NCBI GenBank assembly: GCA_046757725.1
Contig: JBHHYU010000003.1
Coordinates: 1-64,000 of the forward strand
Reading direction: 5' to 3'
Source of the DNA: JBHHYU01 sp046757725
Lineage (GTDB): Bacteria; Desulfobacterota; Binatia; UBA9968
DNA: 64,000 bases
Positions 26,251 through 35,714 of the stretch are shown here, piece after piece. Made by a program: the position numbers and the translations under genes. The notes under the pieces were generated by a model. The model saw only the letters and a list, made by a program, of their open reading frames with translations, had not been told where the DNA came from and ran no database searches. The first letter of the stretch is position 1; each line of letters begins with the position of its first letter.

Positions 26251-27399
26251 GTGATCGCTGATGGTTTAGTCCTTGAGATAAAGTTGGAATTTAGTTTTAC
26301 AGTGATTAAAAAAGATCCTACCACCAGAGCACGGGTGGGTCGTCTGGTCACAGCTCACGGAATGGTCGAGACTCCTGCCTTTATGCCGGTGGGAACCAAG
26401 GGCAGTGTCAAGGCGGTGCCTCCAAGAGATCTGGAGGAGATAGGCTGCCAGATGGTCCTTGCGAATACTTATCATCTCTACCTTCGCCCCGGGGAGGAGT
26501 TGATTCGAGATCTTGGCGGCCTGCATCGCTTTATGGGGTGGACCGGACCCATCCTTACCGATAGCGGCGGGTATCAAGTATTTAGCTTGGGAGCGTTACG
26601 AAAGATCACTGAAGAGGGTGTCCAATTTCAATCTCACCTGGATGGTTCTCGCCACCTCCTAACCCCCGAGAAGGTAATTCAGATTCAAGAGAATCTTGCC
26701 AGCGATGTGGCCATGGTCCTTGACGAGTGCATCCCTCACCCGGCGAGTCGGGAATATGCCCAAGCGTCGACCCAGCGTACGGTACGGTGGGCGGAACGTT
26801 CCCTGAAGGCGCGCAAGAGAAGTGAGCAGGCGCTTTTTGGTATTGTTCAGGGAGGCATGTATCAAGAACTACGCCTGGCGTGTGCAAGGGAAATGGCTTC
26901 TCTCCCGTTTGATGGTTTCGCTGTAGGTGGGTTGGGAGTCGGTGAGGAAAAGGCAACGCTTCATTCGATTGGGAAATTCACAGCCGGTTTATTGCCGGAG
27001 CAACGCCCTCGTTATCTCATGGGAGTGGGCCGACCGGAAGATCTGGTCTTCGGCGTGCAGTGTGGTTATGACCTATTCGACTGTGTCCTCCCGACTCGAA
27101 ACGCCCGGACGGGGATGCTTTTTACCTCCCGGGGAAAGATGAGCATTAAACGTGCCGAGTTTTCCAGTGACCCGCGCCCTATCGATGAGTCCTGTGATTG
27201 CTACTGCTGTCGCCATTTCTCCCGGGCGTATCTGCGTCACCTCTATCTTGCCGGAGAAATCCTTGCGGCCCAGCTCAACACTCTTCATAACCTTTTTTTT
27301 TATCAAAGACTCATGGAAAGGGCTCGCCAAGCGATTCGGGAGGAGAGAACCGGATCCTGGCATCCGAAATGTGAATCCGGGGAACTGAAACCCGACTAG
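26251..27399 (+). CDS. tgt: queuine tRNA-guanine transglycosylase
   Basis: 382 residues from GTG 26251; a TTG at 26284 would fit the usual N-terminus better and cannot be ruled out. It exchanges G34 of tRNA for preQ1. Landmarks: MVETPAFMPVGTKGSVK, the general acid/base region TDSGGYQVFSLG, the nucleophile region FDCVLPTRNARTG, and the zinc ligands in CDCYCCRH with the histidine at LHNL. It acts just before QueA in the same pathway. Confidence 0.96.
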   Translation: MIADGLVLEIKLEFSFTVIKKDPTTRARVGRLVTAHGMVETPAFMPVGTKGSVKAVPPRDLEEIGCQMVLANTYHLYLRPGEELIRDLGGLHRFMGWTGPILTDSGGYQVFSLGALRKITEEGVQFQSHLDGSRHLLTPEKVIQIQENLASDVAMVLDECIPHPASREYAQASTQRTVRWAERSLKARKRSEQALFGIVQGGMYQELRLACAREMASLPFDGFAVGGLGVGEEKATLHSIGKFTAGLLPEQRPRYLMGVGRPEDLVFGVQCGYDLFDCVLPTRNARTGMLFTSRGKMSIKRAEFSSDPRPIDESCDCYCCRHFSRAYLRHLYLAGEILAAQLNTLHNLFFYQRLMERARQAIREERTGSWHPKCESGELKPD

Positions 27400-27407
27400 G
27401 AGGGATT

Positions 27408-27746
27408 ATGTTGGATGTTGCTTTTGCACAAGCCACACAGGGGTCAGGAGGACCACCCGTTTTTATCCAAGTTTTGCCTTGGGTTTTGATGTTCGTTATT
27501 TTTTATTTTCTCTTGATCCGGCCGCAGCAAAAGAAGGCCAGAGAGCACCGGGATATGCTTGACAAGCTTAAAAGGAACGATGAAGTGATGACGTCGGGCG
27601 GGATTTACGGTAAAGTAATTGCTTTAACCGATGCCGTGGTCACCATAGAGGTGGCTCAGAATGTCCGAATCCGGGTATCCCGAGCCCAGATCTCGCAGCT
27701 TGCCAGGGTGGAGAAAGTTTCAGGTAAGGAGGTTAAAGCGAAGTGA
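27408..27746 (+). CDS. yajC: preprotein translocase subunit YajC
   Basis: 112 residues: an N-terminal membrane helix with the typical end FLLIRPQQKKAREH, then MLDKLKRNDEVMTSGGIYGKV and a small beta domain. It forms part of the SecDF-YajC subcomplex that assists protein export. It starts eight bases after tgt and ends two bases before the secD start. Confidence 0.95.
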   Translation: MLDVAFAQATQGSGGPPVFIQVLPWVLMFVIFYFLLIRPQQKKAREHRDMLDKLKRNDEVMTSGGIYGKVIALTDAVVTIEVAQNVRIRVSRAQISQLARVEKVSGKEVKAK

Positions 27747-27747
27747 T

Positions 27748-29349
27748 ATGCCGCGAGGATTAGTCGTTCGGTTGGTCCTTCTTCTGGTTATAACCTGCGC
27801 TTCTCTTGTTTACCTTTCCCCTACTTTTGTGGAGAAGCTTCCTTCCTGGTGGGGCACCATTTTCCCTACTCAGGGAATCCATCTAGGACTGGATCTTCAA
27901 GGTGGAACTCACCTCGTCTTGGAGGTCAAGGTGGGGAAGGCCGTGGAAAACGCCGTGGATCGGGTTAGAGAAAGCTTACGCCGTCTTCTTAGAGAAAGAC
28001 GTATCCCGTTTAGCGAGCTGACGAAGGTCCAGGGAGACAAGATTCTCCTCCAGCTCCCACTAGAAAACGCTCAAGCGGTTCGGGGTCTCCTCAAGGGTGA
28101 TTTTCCCAATCTCGTGGTGATAGATTCTCAGTCGACTGGTCAGAGCATGGAACTTCAGATTGGTCTGCACAAGCGGGAGCTTCGCACCATCAGGGATAAT
28201 GCCGTGGACCAATCTCTTGAAACAATTCGCAATCGCATCGATGAATTCGGTGTGAGAGAACCAACCATCCAACGCCAGGGGCAGAGCGACATCTTGGTCC
28301 AGTTGCCTGGGATCGAGGATCCGGAAAGAGCCAAAGAACTCATCGGTAAGACAGCAGTACTCGAGTTCAAATTGGTGGATGACACTCATGATGCGCAGGA
28401 AGCTGTGCGCAATGGTGCGCCTCCAGGCCGGGAGGTTCTGTACGGCTACGTCGGTAGGGGTGAGGGTGGATTGGCGCGGACGAAGGTGCCTTACCTGTTG
28501 GAGGCCAGAACGCTGATGACCGGTGACATCATCTCGGACGCCCGGGTGCGACCCGGCCGCCAGCTGGAAGGGCCGTATGTGGAGTTAATTCTAAACTCAA
28601 GAGGGGCGAGGCTATTTGAAAGGGTCACCGGCGAGAATGTAAAACGGCGTCTGGCTATTATTCTGGATAATCATGTCTATTCAGCTCCGGTGATACAGGA
28701 ACGGATAGGTGGAGGTGTGGCGTCGATCACGGGAAATTTTGATCTCACGGAGGCTCGCGATCTTGCCATTGTACTGCGGGCTGGTGCACTGCCGGCACCG
28801 GTCGAGATCGTCGAGGAGCGTACCGTAGGTCCATCCCTCGGTAGTGATTCCATAAGGCAAGGACTTATTTCCTTTGTTGTCGGTGGTATTCTTCTCGTTT
28901 TCTTTATGGCTGCCTATTATAAAGGGGGGGGGCTGCTTGCCGATCTGGGCCTGTTGTTTAACGTTTTTTTCATGATGGCCGTTCTAGCGGGTTTTGAGGC
29001 TGTTTTAACTCTCCCTGGAATCGGCGGGATCATTCTGACCATGGGTATGGCAGTGGATGCTAATGTACTCATCAACGAGCGTATTCGGGAAGAGGTGAGA
29101 AACGGGAAATCCCCTCGCGCAGCCGTTGAAGCCGGTTACGAGCGGGCCTTACCGGCCATCCTTGACTCGAACATCACCACCTTCCTGGCCGGTGTGATCC
29201 TCTTCCAGTTTGGGACGGGTCCAGTGAAGGGATTTGCCGTGACCCTCTGTGTAGGGATTTTCACATCCGTCCTCACGGCCGTATATGGAACCCGGATCTA
29301 TTATGATTACCGGTTGGCGGCTAGAAAACTGTTACGTCTGAGCATTTAA
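27748..29349 (+). CDS. secD: protein translocase subunit SecD
   Basis: 533 residues from ATG 27748. One N-terminal helix, then the periplasmic P1 region beginning GIHLGLDLQGGTHLVLEV and containing ETIRNRIDEFGVREPTIQRQG, and five C-terminal helices starting near GLISFVVGGIL. The GMAVDANVLINERIREE motif in the fourth membrane region is the conserved proton-path segment. It uses the proton gradient to finish export. AAGGAGG lies 15 bases upstream, further than usual. Confidence 0.97.
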   Translation: MPRGLVVRLVLLLVITCASLVYLSPTFVEKLPSWWGTIFPTQGIHLGLDLQGGTHLVLEVKVGKAVENAVDRVRESLRRLLRERRIPFSELTKVQGDKILLQLPLENAQAVRGLLKGDFPNLVVIDSQSTGQSMELQIGLHKRELRTIRDNAVDQSLETIRNRIDEFGVREPTIQRQGQSDILVQLPGIEDPERAKELIGKTAVLEFKLVDDTHDAQEAVRNGAPPGREVLYGYVGRGEGGLARTKVPYLLEARTLMTGDIISDARVRPGRQLEGPYVELILNSRGARLFERVTGENVKRRLAIILDNHVYSAPVIQERIGGGVASITGNFDLTEARDLAIVLRAGALPAPVEIVEERTVGPSLGSDSIRQGLISFVVGGILLVFFMAAYYKGGGLLADLGLLFNVFFMMAVLAGFEAVLTLPGIGGIILTMGMAVDANVLINERIREEVRNGKSPRAAVEAGYERALPAILDSNITTFLAGVILFQFGTGPVKGFAVTLCVGIFTSVLTAVYGTRIYYDYRLAARKLLRLSI

Positions 29350-29359
29350 AAGGAAAACT

Positions 29360-30259
29360 ATGAATTTTATCAAGCCAGGGACTCAGATTCCCTTTCTTCG
29401 CTATAGGCAAGTAGGTTTCGTTACCTCCAGCTTGTTGATTCTGGCGATCCTGCTCCTCCTCTTCACTAAGGGTCCCAAGCTAGGGGTCGATTTTGCGGGG
29501 GGGACAATGGTCCAGCTCAAGTTTAACCCAAAAATCACAATCAGCGAACTACGCCGGGCCTTAGCGGAATCCGATCTACACGATAGCGTTGTGCAGGACT
29601 TTGGTGGCGCTGGATCCGGCGAGTTTCTCATCCATTTGCAAACGACTTCAGCTCAGTTGGCGACTGTGGGAAAGAAGTTCCGTCGTAGTCTTTCTGATCA
29701 CTTTGGTCCGGAACGCTTTGAAATTCGCAGGACCGAATCTGTAGGACCGAAGGTGGGAAAAGACCTACGCGAGAGGGGAACTTTGTCCGTGATCTTCGCC
29801 ACCATTATGATGGGTGCCTACATCTGGTTCCGTTTCGAACTCCGCTTCGGTGTGGGGGCTGTCGTTGCCTTGATTCACGATGTCTTAGTCACCATCGGGG
29901 CCCTTGTTCTTGCCAACTATGAATTCGATCTACCCACGGTAGCTGCCCTTCTCACCATCGCCGGATATTCGGTAAATGATACCGTCGTCGTATGTGACCG
30001 GATTCGGGAAAACATGCGGAAACGGCGCAGGGACGCTCTGGAAAAAATTGTTAACGCAAGTATCAATGAGACCCTGGGCCGTACGATCCTTACGACCATT
30101 ACTACCTTGCTTGTACTCTTTGCCCTGTTAGTCCTCGGTGGAGGCGTCATTCGCCCTTTTGCCTTTGCTCTTCTCGTCGGTTTTACGTCGGGTATCTATT
30201 CCACGATCTTCATTGCGACCCCTACGATTCTTCTCTGGGAAAAAGGGCGGGGGCGGTAA
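29360..30259 (+). CDS. secF: protein translocase subunit SecF
   Basis: 299 residues. N-terminal helix, short periplasmic domain with LGVDFAGGTMVQLKF, then the membrane bundle with IAGYSVNDTVVVCDRIRENM, the SecF counterpart of the SecD proton-path motif, and LGRTILTTITTLL. It pairs with SecD encoded 10 bases upstream. Confidence 0.97.
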   Translation: MNFIKPGTQIPFLRYRQVGFVTSSLLILAILLLLFTKGPKLGVDFAGGTMVQLKFNPKITISELRRALAESDLHDSVVQDFGGAGSGEFLIHLQTTSAQLATVGKKFRRSLSDHFGPERFEIRRTESVGPKVGKDLRERGTLSVIFATIMMGAYIWFRFELRFGVGAVVALIHDVLVTIGALVLANYEFDLPTVAALLTIAGYSVNDTVVVCDRIRENMRKRRRDALEKIVNASINETLGRTILTTITTLLVLFALLVLGGGVIRPFAFALLVGFTSGIYSTIFIATPTILLWEKGRGR

Positions 30260-30271
30260 AAAAGAGTAGAT

Positions 30272-30334
30272 ACACTATTCTGATTTCTGTCTTCTGGATT
30301 CTAGGTTAGTTCTGACTCCTAAATTCTAACTTTC
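30272..30334. repeat. degenerate TTCTGA-type low-complexity intergenic repeat
   Basis: Between secF and recJ the sequence reads as imperfect repeats of ATTCTGA, TTCTG, GATTCTAG, TTCTGACTCCTAAATTCTAA. Similar degenerate repeats are common between genes of several uncultivated bacteria. The recJ start lies at its end. Confidence 0.5.
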
Positions 30335-32110
30335 GTGAAAAAGCGCTGGAAACTTTGGGAGACCGACGAGGGACTGCTTCTCTCTCTTTCCAAAGCCCTA
30401 AAGATTTCGCCTCTGTTAGCCCGGATTCTTGTACATCGTGGTATGACGGAGCCACAAGTTGCCAGGCGCTTCCTTTCGTCTAGTTTACGTTCTGATCTTC
30501 CTTCCCCCGCCCTCATGGCAGGTATGGAACAAGCGGTAAACCGGTTGGTTCTTTCCCTACAAGGCAAGGATCTCATCGGTATCTGGGGAGATTACGATGT
30601 TGACGGGACCACCGGTGCCGCAATCCTGGTTTCTTTTCTGAGGGAGATGGGCACCGACCCCCTCTACTATATCCCCCATCGGATCGACGAAGGATACGGT
30701 TTAAACATTGAGGGACTCAGGCAATTTAACACCCGCGGGGTCCGGTTGGTGATTACAGTGGACTGTGGCATCTCAAATGCTCAAGAAGTAAGGTTCGCAC
30801 GGGAGTTGGGAATTGACGTGGTCATTGTGGATCACCATGAGCCTCCCCAAGAGACTCCACCGGCCGTTGCCATTTTAAATCCTCATCGGCATGATTGTCC
30901 TTTCCCTGACAAGGGACTCTCGGGCGCTGGGCTGGCCTTTTATCTGGTCATTGGGCTTCGGGCAAAGCTCCGCGAGATCGGTTGGTTCACCCGCTCTACA
31001 ACCCCCGATATCCGCCGGTATCTGGATATCGTCACCCTCGGGACCATAGCAGACATGGTTCCCCTGAAGGGTATCAACCGGACCTTGACGCGACGTGGGC
31101 TCACCGAGCTCAGCAGTTCCACGCGTCCCGGCATCCTTGCTTTAAAGCAGGTAGCCGGTATCCCGCCCGGAGAGGTGACTGCCGGACAGGTAGGTTTTCG
31201 ATTGGGGCCTAGAATCAATGCTGCGGGTAGGATGGATGCCGGGCTAAAGGTGGTCGAGATGTTGACCACCGAATCCAATGAAGTGGCGTTGCGAGTTGCC
31301 CAGGAGCTGGATGAGCATAACCAAGAAAGGCGAGCCAGGGAAGCCCAGATGTTGGAAGAAGCCCTGTTCGCACTGGGGGCCGAAAACGATGGCCGGGGGC
31401 GTTATTCTATTGTTCTTGCTCGAGAAGGTTGGCACCCGGGAGTGCTGGGTATTGTAGCCTCCCGGCTTGTGGAGAGATACCACCGGCCTACTGTGGTGAT
31501 CGGCTTTCATAACGGGGAAGGAAAGGGGTCGGCCCGTAGCATCCCTGGTTTTCATCTTGTGGAGGGGTTTCACCGCTGCTCAGACCTTCTGGAAAAATTT
31601 GGCGGTCACGAATATGCGGGAGGGTTGACCATCAAAAGAGAAAAGCTTGCCTCGTTCGCTAAGCGGTTTGAAGAAATAACCCGAGAGTTTCTGACTCCAG
31701 AAGATCTTGTCCCGGTTTTGAAAGTAGATGCCCTATTGGATTTTTCCGAGATTGGGCGCCCACTGGCACGCGACATCAGACTTCTGCAACCATTTGGCAT
31801 CGGCAACCCCGAGCCCATTTTTATGACCGGGGCAGTTGAGATCGCTGGGAGGAAAGTCTTCTCGACCGGATCCCGGTTCAGGCTCTGTCAACGTGGCCGT
31901 TGTCTGAATGCCGTGGCTTTTGGTCCGGAGTATGGAATAGCGGAAAGCAACCCTAAAGAAAGTAACCCCTCAAAATCTGAAACTCTGAACTCAAAGTTGG
32001 CTCTCGGGACAAAGGTCGATGTGGTGTATCGGCTGAGTGAAAACGAGTGGAACGGGACCACGTCCGTTGAGCTCCGAATCATGGAACTTCGTCCTTCTAC
32101 TGGGCCGTAG
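30335..32110 (+). CDS. recJ: single-stranded-DNA exonuclease RecJ
   Basis: 591 residues from GTG 30335. The DHH phosphoesterase motifs are clear: GDYDVDGTTGAAIL, TVDCGISN, VIVDHHEPP, GAGLAFYLV and GTIADMVPL; the DHHA1 half has GPRINAAGRMDAGLK, LAREGWHPGVLGIVASRL, GKGSARSIPGFHL and FGGHEYAGG. RecJ degrades ssDNA 5'-3' in recombination and repair. The C-terminal OB domain contains an odd polar stretch near residues 535-555 (NPKESNPSKSETLNSK) that looks like an inserted low-complexity repeat. Confidence 0.95.
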   Translation: MKKRWKLWETDEGLLLSLSKALKISPLLARILVHRGMTEPQVARRFLSSSLRSDLPSPALMAGMEQAVNRLVLSLQGKDLIGIWGDYDVDGTTGAAILVSFLREMGTDPLYYIPHRIDEGYGLNIEGLRQFNTRGVRLVITVDCGISNAQEVRFARELGIDVVIVDHHEPPQETPPAVAILNPHRHDCPFPDKGLSGAGLAFYLVIGLRAKLREIGWFTRSTTPDIRRYLDIVTLGTIADMVPLKGINRTLTRRGLTELSSSTRPGILALKQVAGIPPGEVTAGQVGFRLGPRINAAGRMDAGLKVVEMLTTESNEVALRVAQELDEHNQERRAREAQMLEEALFALGAENDGRGRYSIVLAREGWHPGVLGIVASRLVERYHRPTVVIGFHNGEGKGSARSIPGFHLVEGFHRCSDLLEKFGGHEYAGGLTIKREKLASFAKRFEEITREFLTPEDLVPVLKVDALLDFSEIGRPLARDIRLLQPFGIGNPEPIFMTGAVEIAGRKVFSTGSRFRLCQRGRCLNAVAFGPEYGIAESNPKESNPSKSETLNSKLALGTKVDVVYRLSENEWNGTTSVELRIMELRPSTGP

Positions 32111-32281
32111 GTGGATAGCGTTCCTTACTCAAAACGAGGATACCTCAGCCTGGTTTGGCCATCCAGCAGCCCCCAGGCCTCCTGGAATGAACGCTAGTTC
32201 GCGGTTGTCGGAACCCAATTTCACTCCTCGACCTCAGTTTTGTCAAAACAAAAACCTATCACTGTTTAATACCCCCTCCGC

Positions 32282-32908
32282 ATGATCGGAATCAAGCAGC
32301 TTACTAGCATTCTTTTGCCCGCCTGTGTCATCACAGGTTGTACCGGGTCTCCTCCCAAGCATCAGAAAGATATCTGTGCGGTCTTTGATCAATATCCTGA
32401 GTGGTATGACTACGGCAAAGCATCTGAAGAAAGATGGGGAACTCCAACCCACATTCTTATGGCGTTTGTCCAAAAGGAGTCGGGGTATCGGCCCAACGCC
32501 AGGCCACCACGCAAGTGGCTCTGGTTCATACCTTTAGGACGAAAATCCTCCGCCAGGGGATACGCTCAAATTAAAGATACCGCATGGAAAGATTACACTA
32601 GGGAAACCGGGAGCTTATTCAAGAGTCGTAGCGATATGAACGACACGCTGGATTTTATTGGCTGGTATAATAATAAAAGCAACCAACGCCTGGGAATTTC
32701 TAAATGGGACCCTAAACAGCTCTACCTTGCCTATCACGAAGGCCAGCGAGGCTATCAACGTAGAACCTATCGTAGGAAGCCGAAACTTGTACATGTGGCT
32801 GATCAAGTGGCTCGGCTTGCGAGAGAGTATGGTATCCAGCTACGACAATGTGCCCATCGCTTTAGATGTCACAGGTGGTATCAGTTTTGGCCGCTCTGCA
32901 AGAAATGA
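32282..32908 (+). CDS. lytic transglycosylase-like lipoprotein
   Basis: 208 residues with a lipoprotein signal (lipobox around AC-V-I-T-G-C20). The lysozyme-like fold is indicated by PTHILMAFVQKESGYRP, where the glutamate is the expected catalytic acid, followed by GYAQIKDTAWKDY and LYLAYHEGQRGY. It would cut peptidoglycan from the outer membrane side. The C-terminus is basic and contains several cysteines. It is alone on its strand after recJ. Confidence 0.8.
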   Translation: MIGIKQLTSILLPACVITGCTGSPPKHQKDICAVFDQYPEWYDYGKASEERWGTPTHILMAFVQKESGYRPNARPPRKWLWFIPLGRKSSARGYAQIKDTAWKDYTRETGSLFKSRSDMNDTLDFIGWYNNKSNQRLGISKWDPKQLYLAYHEGQRGYQRRTYRRKPKLVHVADQVARLAREYGIQLRQCAHRFRCHRWYQFWPLCKK

Positions 32909-33036
32909 ACTCGTTGATAGAGCAGCTTCCCGACTTTCTTTTGGCTACCCCTTTTTTTAACGTTCAGGAGACGCCGGCAAAAGGTATTACCTGCGCAATC
33001 CAGAATACCAGTGAACGGAGACAAGGTATGATATAC

Positions 33037-34815
33037 TCACACCCTCTTGGGGCGCCCTTTAGGATTTTGCGACAGAGTCCTGAGCAATTCGGTTTTCCCG
33101 GCCTCGGTAGCAGCCAGCAGAATCGTATCGCGTAGTTCGAGAATTAAGTCGCCCCGTGGAAGCAAAACCTGCTTCCCACGAATCACCGCAACCGCCACAA
33201 TATCGGTGATTTCGCCAAACGCTTGCATCACGCTCTCACCAGCCAGGGGGGAATTCTTTTCGATATTTATTGAGAATAACCTCCCCTGGCCGTTGGAGAT
33301 GGAAATCGGTGTGCCCTGCTTGATCAGGTTAGCAAGCTGCGGGAAAGAGACATGTTGCAGATTGACGGCTGAACCCTTTTCCAACACTTTAAAGGCGACT
33401 TCGATCAAGTGCTCGCGACGAGTAGGGGAATCACTTCGCCTTTCCACCTGGGACTCGTACAAGCGCGGATACCGAAACCGCATAGTAATGGATCGCTGTA
33501 CAACAAAGGCAATCGATGTGGCCAGCATCGACGGGACAATCAGGCCATAACTACCAGTCATCTCCGCAACCATAACCAGGGTTGCAATGGGCACTCGCGC
33601 CGTGCCAGCAAAGACAGCGGCCATCCCTACGACGACAAAAGCCGATGGGTTCAGAGCCGCCCCCGGGAGGAAGGAATCGACAGCGAATGCCACCCAAGCA
33701 CCTACCATTCCCCCGATATAGACGTTCGGCCCAAAAACGCCACCGGACCCACCCGAGGATATGGTCAGGGACATGGCCAACAATTTAGCCAGTGCCAGGA
33801 AGATAAGGGACCAGCCCACGTACCCCCCGGTCATGGCCATCTGTACCCAGCCATAGCCGGCCGAAACGGTCTGCGGCAGAAACATCGCCAGTAACCCCAT
33901 GAGAAGACCCCCGATGGCCGGTTTCACATGGGCCGGAACAGGGATCCGTTTGAAGAGGTCGCGGATCCCATAAAAGATGGACGGTTCGAATGCCCCTACC
34001 AAACCGGCGACAATCCCCAGGACTAGGTAGCCGATTAAGTCCAAGGGCTGGGAGAAGTGAAGCGTATCGGAGAACAGGAACAGAGGTTGCCAACCAACGA
34101 AGAGTCCGTTTACCGCATAGGCTACAACCGCGGCCACAACCGTGTAAATCAATGCCTCACCCTCGAACGCCATACTGCCGTATAGAATTTCTACCGCAAA
34201 AATGGCCATTCCCAGAGGTGACCTAAAAATAGCCGCCAGCCCTGCGGCCATGCCTGCCAACACTATCGTGAGATGTTCCTCGCGGCTCAGTCGCAGATAG
34301 GTTGCTAGGATCGAGCTCACACCGACGCTGATCTGAGCAGTCGGTCCTTCACGACCGGCCGCGCCCCCCGAGCCGATGGTGATGGCCGATGCAATAGCCT
34401 TGATGGGGGGCACAATAGATCTGACCTGCCCGCCCTTATAGTGGAAAGACTCTACTGCGGCATCAGTTCCATGTCCCTCGGCTTCCGGCGCGAAGGTATA
34501 TACGAGGATTCCGGATAATAGTCCCCCCACGGTGGTTGCGACCGGGATCAGCCACAATCCCATAGGCCCCATGTGGGGCGCAGGATTGAGGGTGCCGGGT
34601 TCCGGGGCCACGTAGCCTGCAATTCCCCATAGAAACAGCCGCTCCCCCCATGAGAGAAGCCAAATGAAGATCTGTGCACTCAGGCCCCCCACGACACCAA
34701 CAACGGCAGAAAGCAACAAGAGACGGTATTCACTCCATGGGAATTGGCTCTCGGAGTCGGTGGATGACGAAGGTTCAGTCCCGGATTGATAGTCGGAGCT
34801 AGCCAAGTTGTTCAA
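33037..34815 (-). CDS. ClC-family chloride channel/exchanger with TrkA-C tail
   Basis: 592 residues. The membrane part (about 30-445) has the ClC selectivity motifs: the GSGGAAGREGPTAQ motif with the gating glutamate E156, GSGG-like SSGGSGGVFGPNVYIGG, and the helix-N region. After about residue 470 comes a soluble tail like the TrkA-C domain (FPQLANLIKQGTPISISN, then a hydrophobic beta-rich end), which usually senses ligands. It moves chloride, perhaps coupled to protons, but the ion could differ. A second ClC gene with a CBS tail lies 1.7 kb away. Confidence 0.92.
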   Translation of the reverse strand: MNNLASSDYQSGTEPSSSTDSESQFPWSEYRLLLLSAVVGVVGGLSAQIFIWLLSWGERLFLWGIAGYVAPEPGTLNPAPHMGPMGLWLIPVATTVGGLLSGILVYTFAPEAEGHGTDAAVESFHYKGGQVRSIVPPIKAIASAITIGSGGAAGREGPTAQISVGVSSILATYLRLSREEHLTIVLAGMAAGLAAIFRSPLGMAIFAVEILYGSMAFEGEALIYTVVAAVVAYAVNGLFVGWQPLFLFSDTLHFSQPLDLIGYLVLGIVAGLVGAFEPSIFYGIRDLFKRIPVPAHVKPAIGGLLMGLLAMFLPQTVSAGYGWVQMAMTGGYVGWSLIFLALAKLLAMSLTISSGGSGGVFGPNVYIGGMVGAWVAFAVDSFLPGAALNPSAFVVVGMAAVFAGTARVPIATLVMVAEMTGSYGLIVPSMLATSIAFVVQRSITMRFRYPRLYESQVERRSDSPTRREHLIEVAFKVLEKGSAVNLQHVSFPQLANLIKQGTPISISNGQGRLFSINIEKNSPLAGESVMQAFGEITDIVAVAVIRGKQVLLPRGDLILELRDTILLAATEAGKTELLRTLSQNPKGRPKRV

Positions 34816-35714
34816 CCTCTAATCAACAAATCGTTAAACTTAAACATACTAGCCAAGGGATGTTTGTGGACCCGCAGTGACCGAGGAATAGTACAACGGC
34901 GAGCGACCAGTGAACACTCAACACAAACGGTCACTGGAGTGAGCAATGAAGGAAAACAAAAAAAATCGGAATATCCTAGAGTGTATAGGGTACAACCGAA
35001 AAACGGGCCAACCAACACCACACACAAATGCTACCCACCGTGGATTATTTCACGGGAATTTTTTCTACCTACGCACTTTTATATATATGACTTTGCGTCA
35101 TCCTGTCAACTTTTCATGAAAACTAATCTGCGGCCACCGACGGCTAACCTCTCATAAAACAACCCTTTTCTAGCAGATGGGGGAAAGCGTTTATTGACCT
35201 CGATGCAAAGCCAAACGAATGAAAGGACACCGGTCTTTCTGATCAGTCGGACAAGACAGCTGGAGGAGCCGCAATCCCGGCTCGAAATGGATAATGGATT
35301 TTACGCATAGCTAAACGGGAAGGGATGAACAGATCTGCCTTCATGCGGCGGTCTACAGCGCGGCGTAGCGACCAATCTTAGTTGCGATCCCCGGGGTTTC
35401 GGAATATATAGTAACGGCGTTTGATGGGTCGAGTACTGGTGTTCTTGTTAGATGTGATCTCAGGACCTACCGGGCATAGATTCACATAGCGGGTGCAGGT
35501 CGTATCTACTAGCCTATCCCCGCCATCAATGGCATGGCTCCGCAAGTACAACGCGGTGGAGATTCTCCTTGCGGGGTGGTGTCTTTCCAACAGGACATGG
35601 CTCGTGGTAAAAATAGAGTTGCGTAGCTGGCTGCACCGTCTACTCTTACTGAGGGGAAAATCAATATGTGTAGCAGCGCAACAGGCACTTAACCCGATGA
35701 AATAAGGGTAAACG
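34816..35714. other. long intergenic region between the ClC gene and the HTH-EIIA gene
   Basis: About 900 bases between divergent genes without a protein frame I can support; the frames at 34786-35157 and 35378-35590 look like chance. A 7-bp inverted repeat, CCAGTGA with TCACTGG, lies near 34908-34943. AGGG seven bases before 35715 is the ribosome site of the next gene. Given its length it could hold an RNA, several promoters or operators for the HTH protein. Confidence 0.4.

Noticed and set aside
34786..35157. 123-codon frame beside the first ClC gene
   Set aside because: No ribosome site, no family pattern, low-complexity composition and overlap with the ClC start; most likely chance.
35378..35590. 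70-codon minus-strand frame in the long gap
   Set aside because: No ribosome site and no recognisable family.
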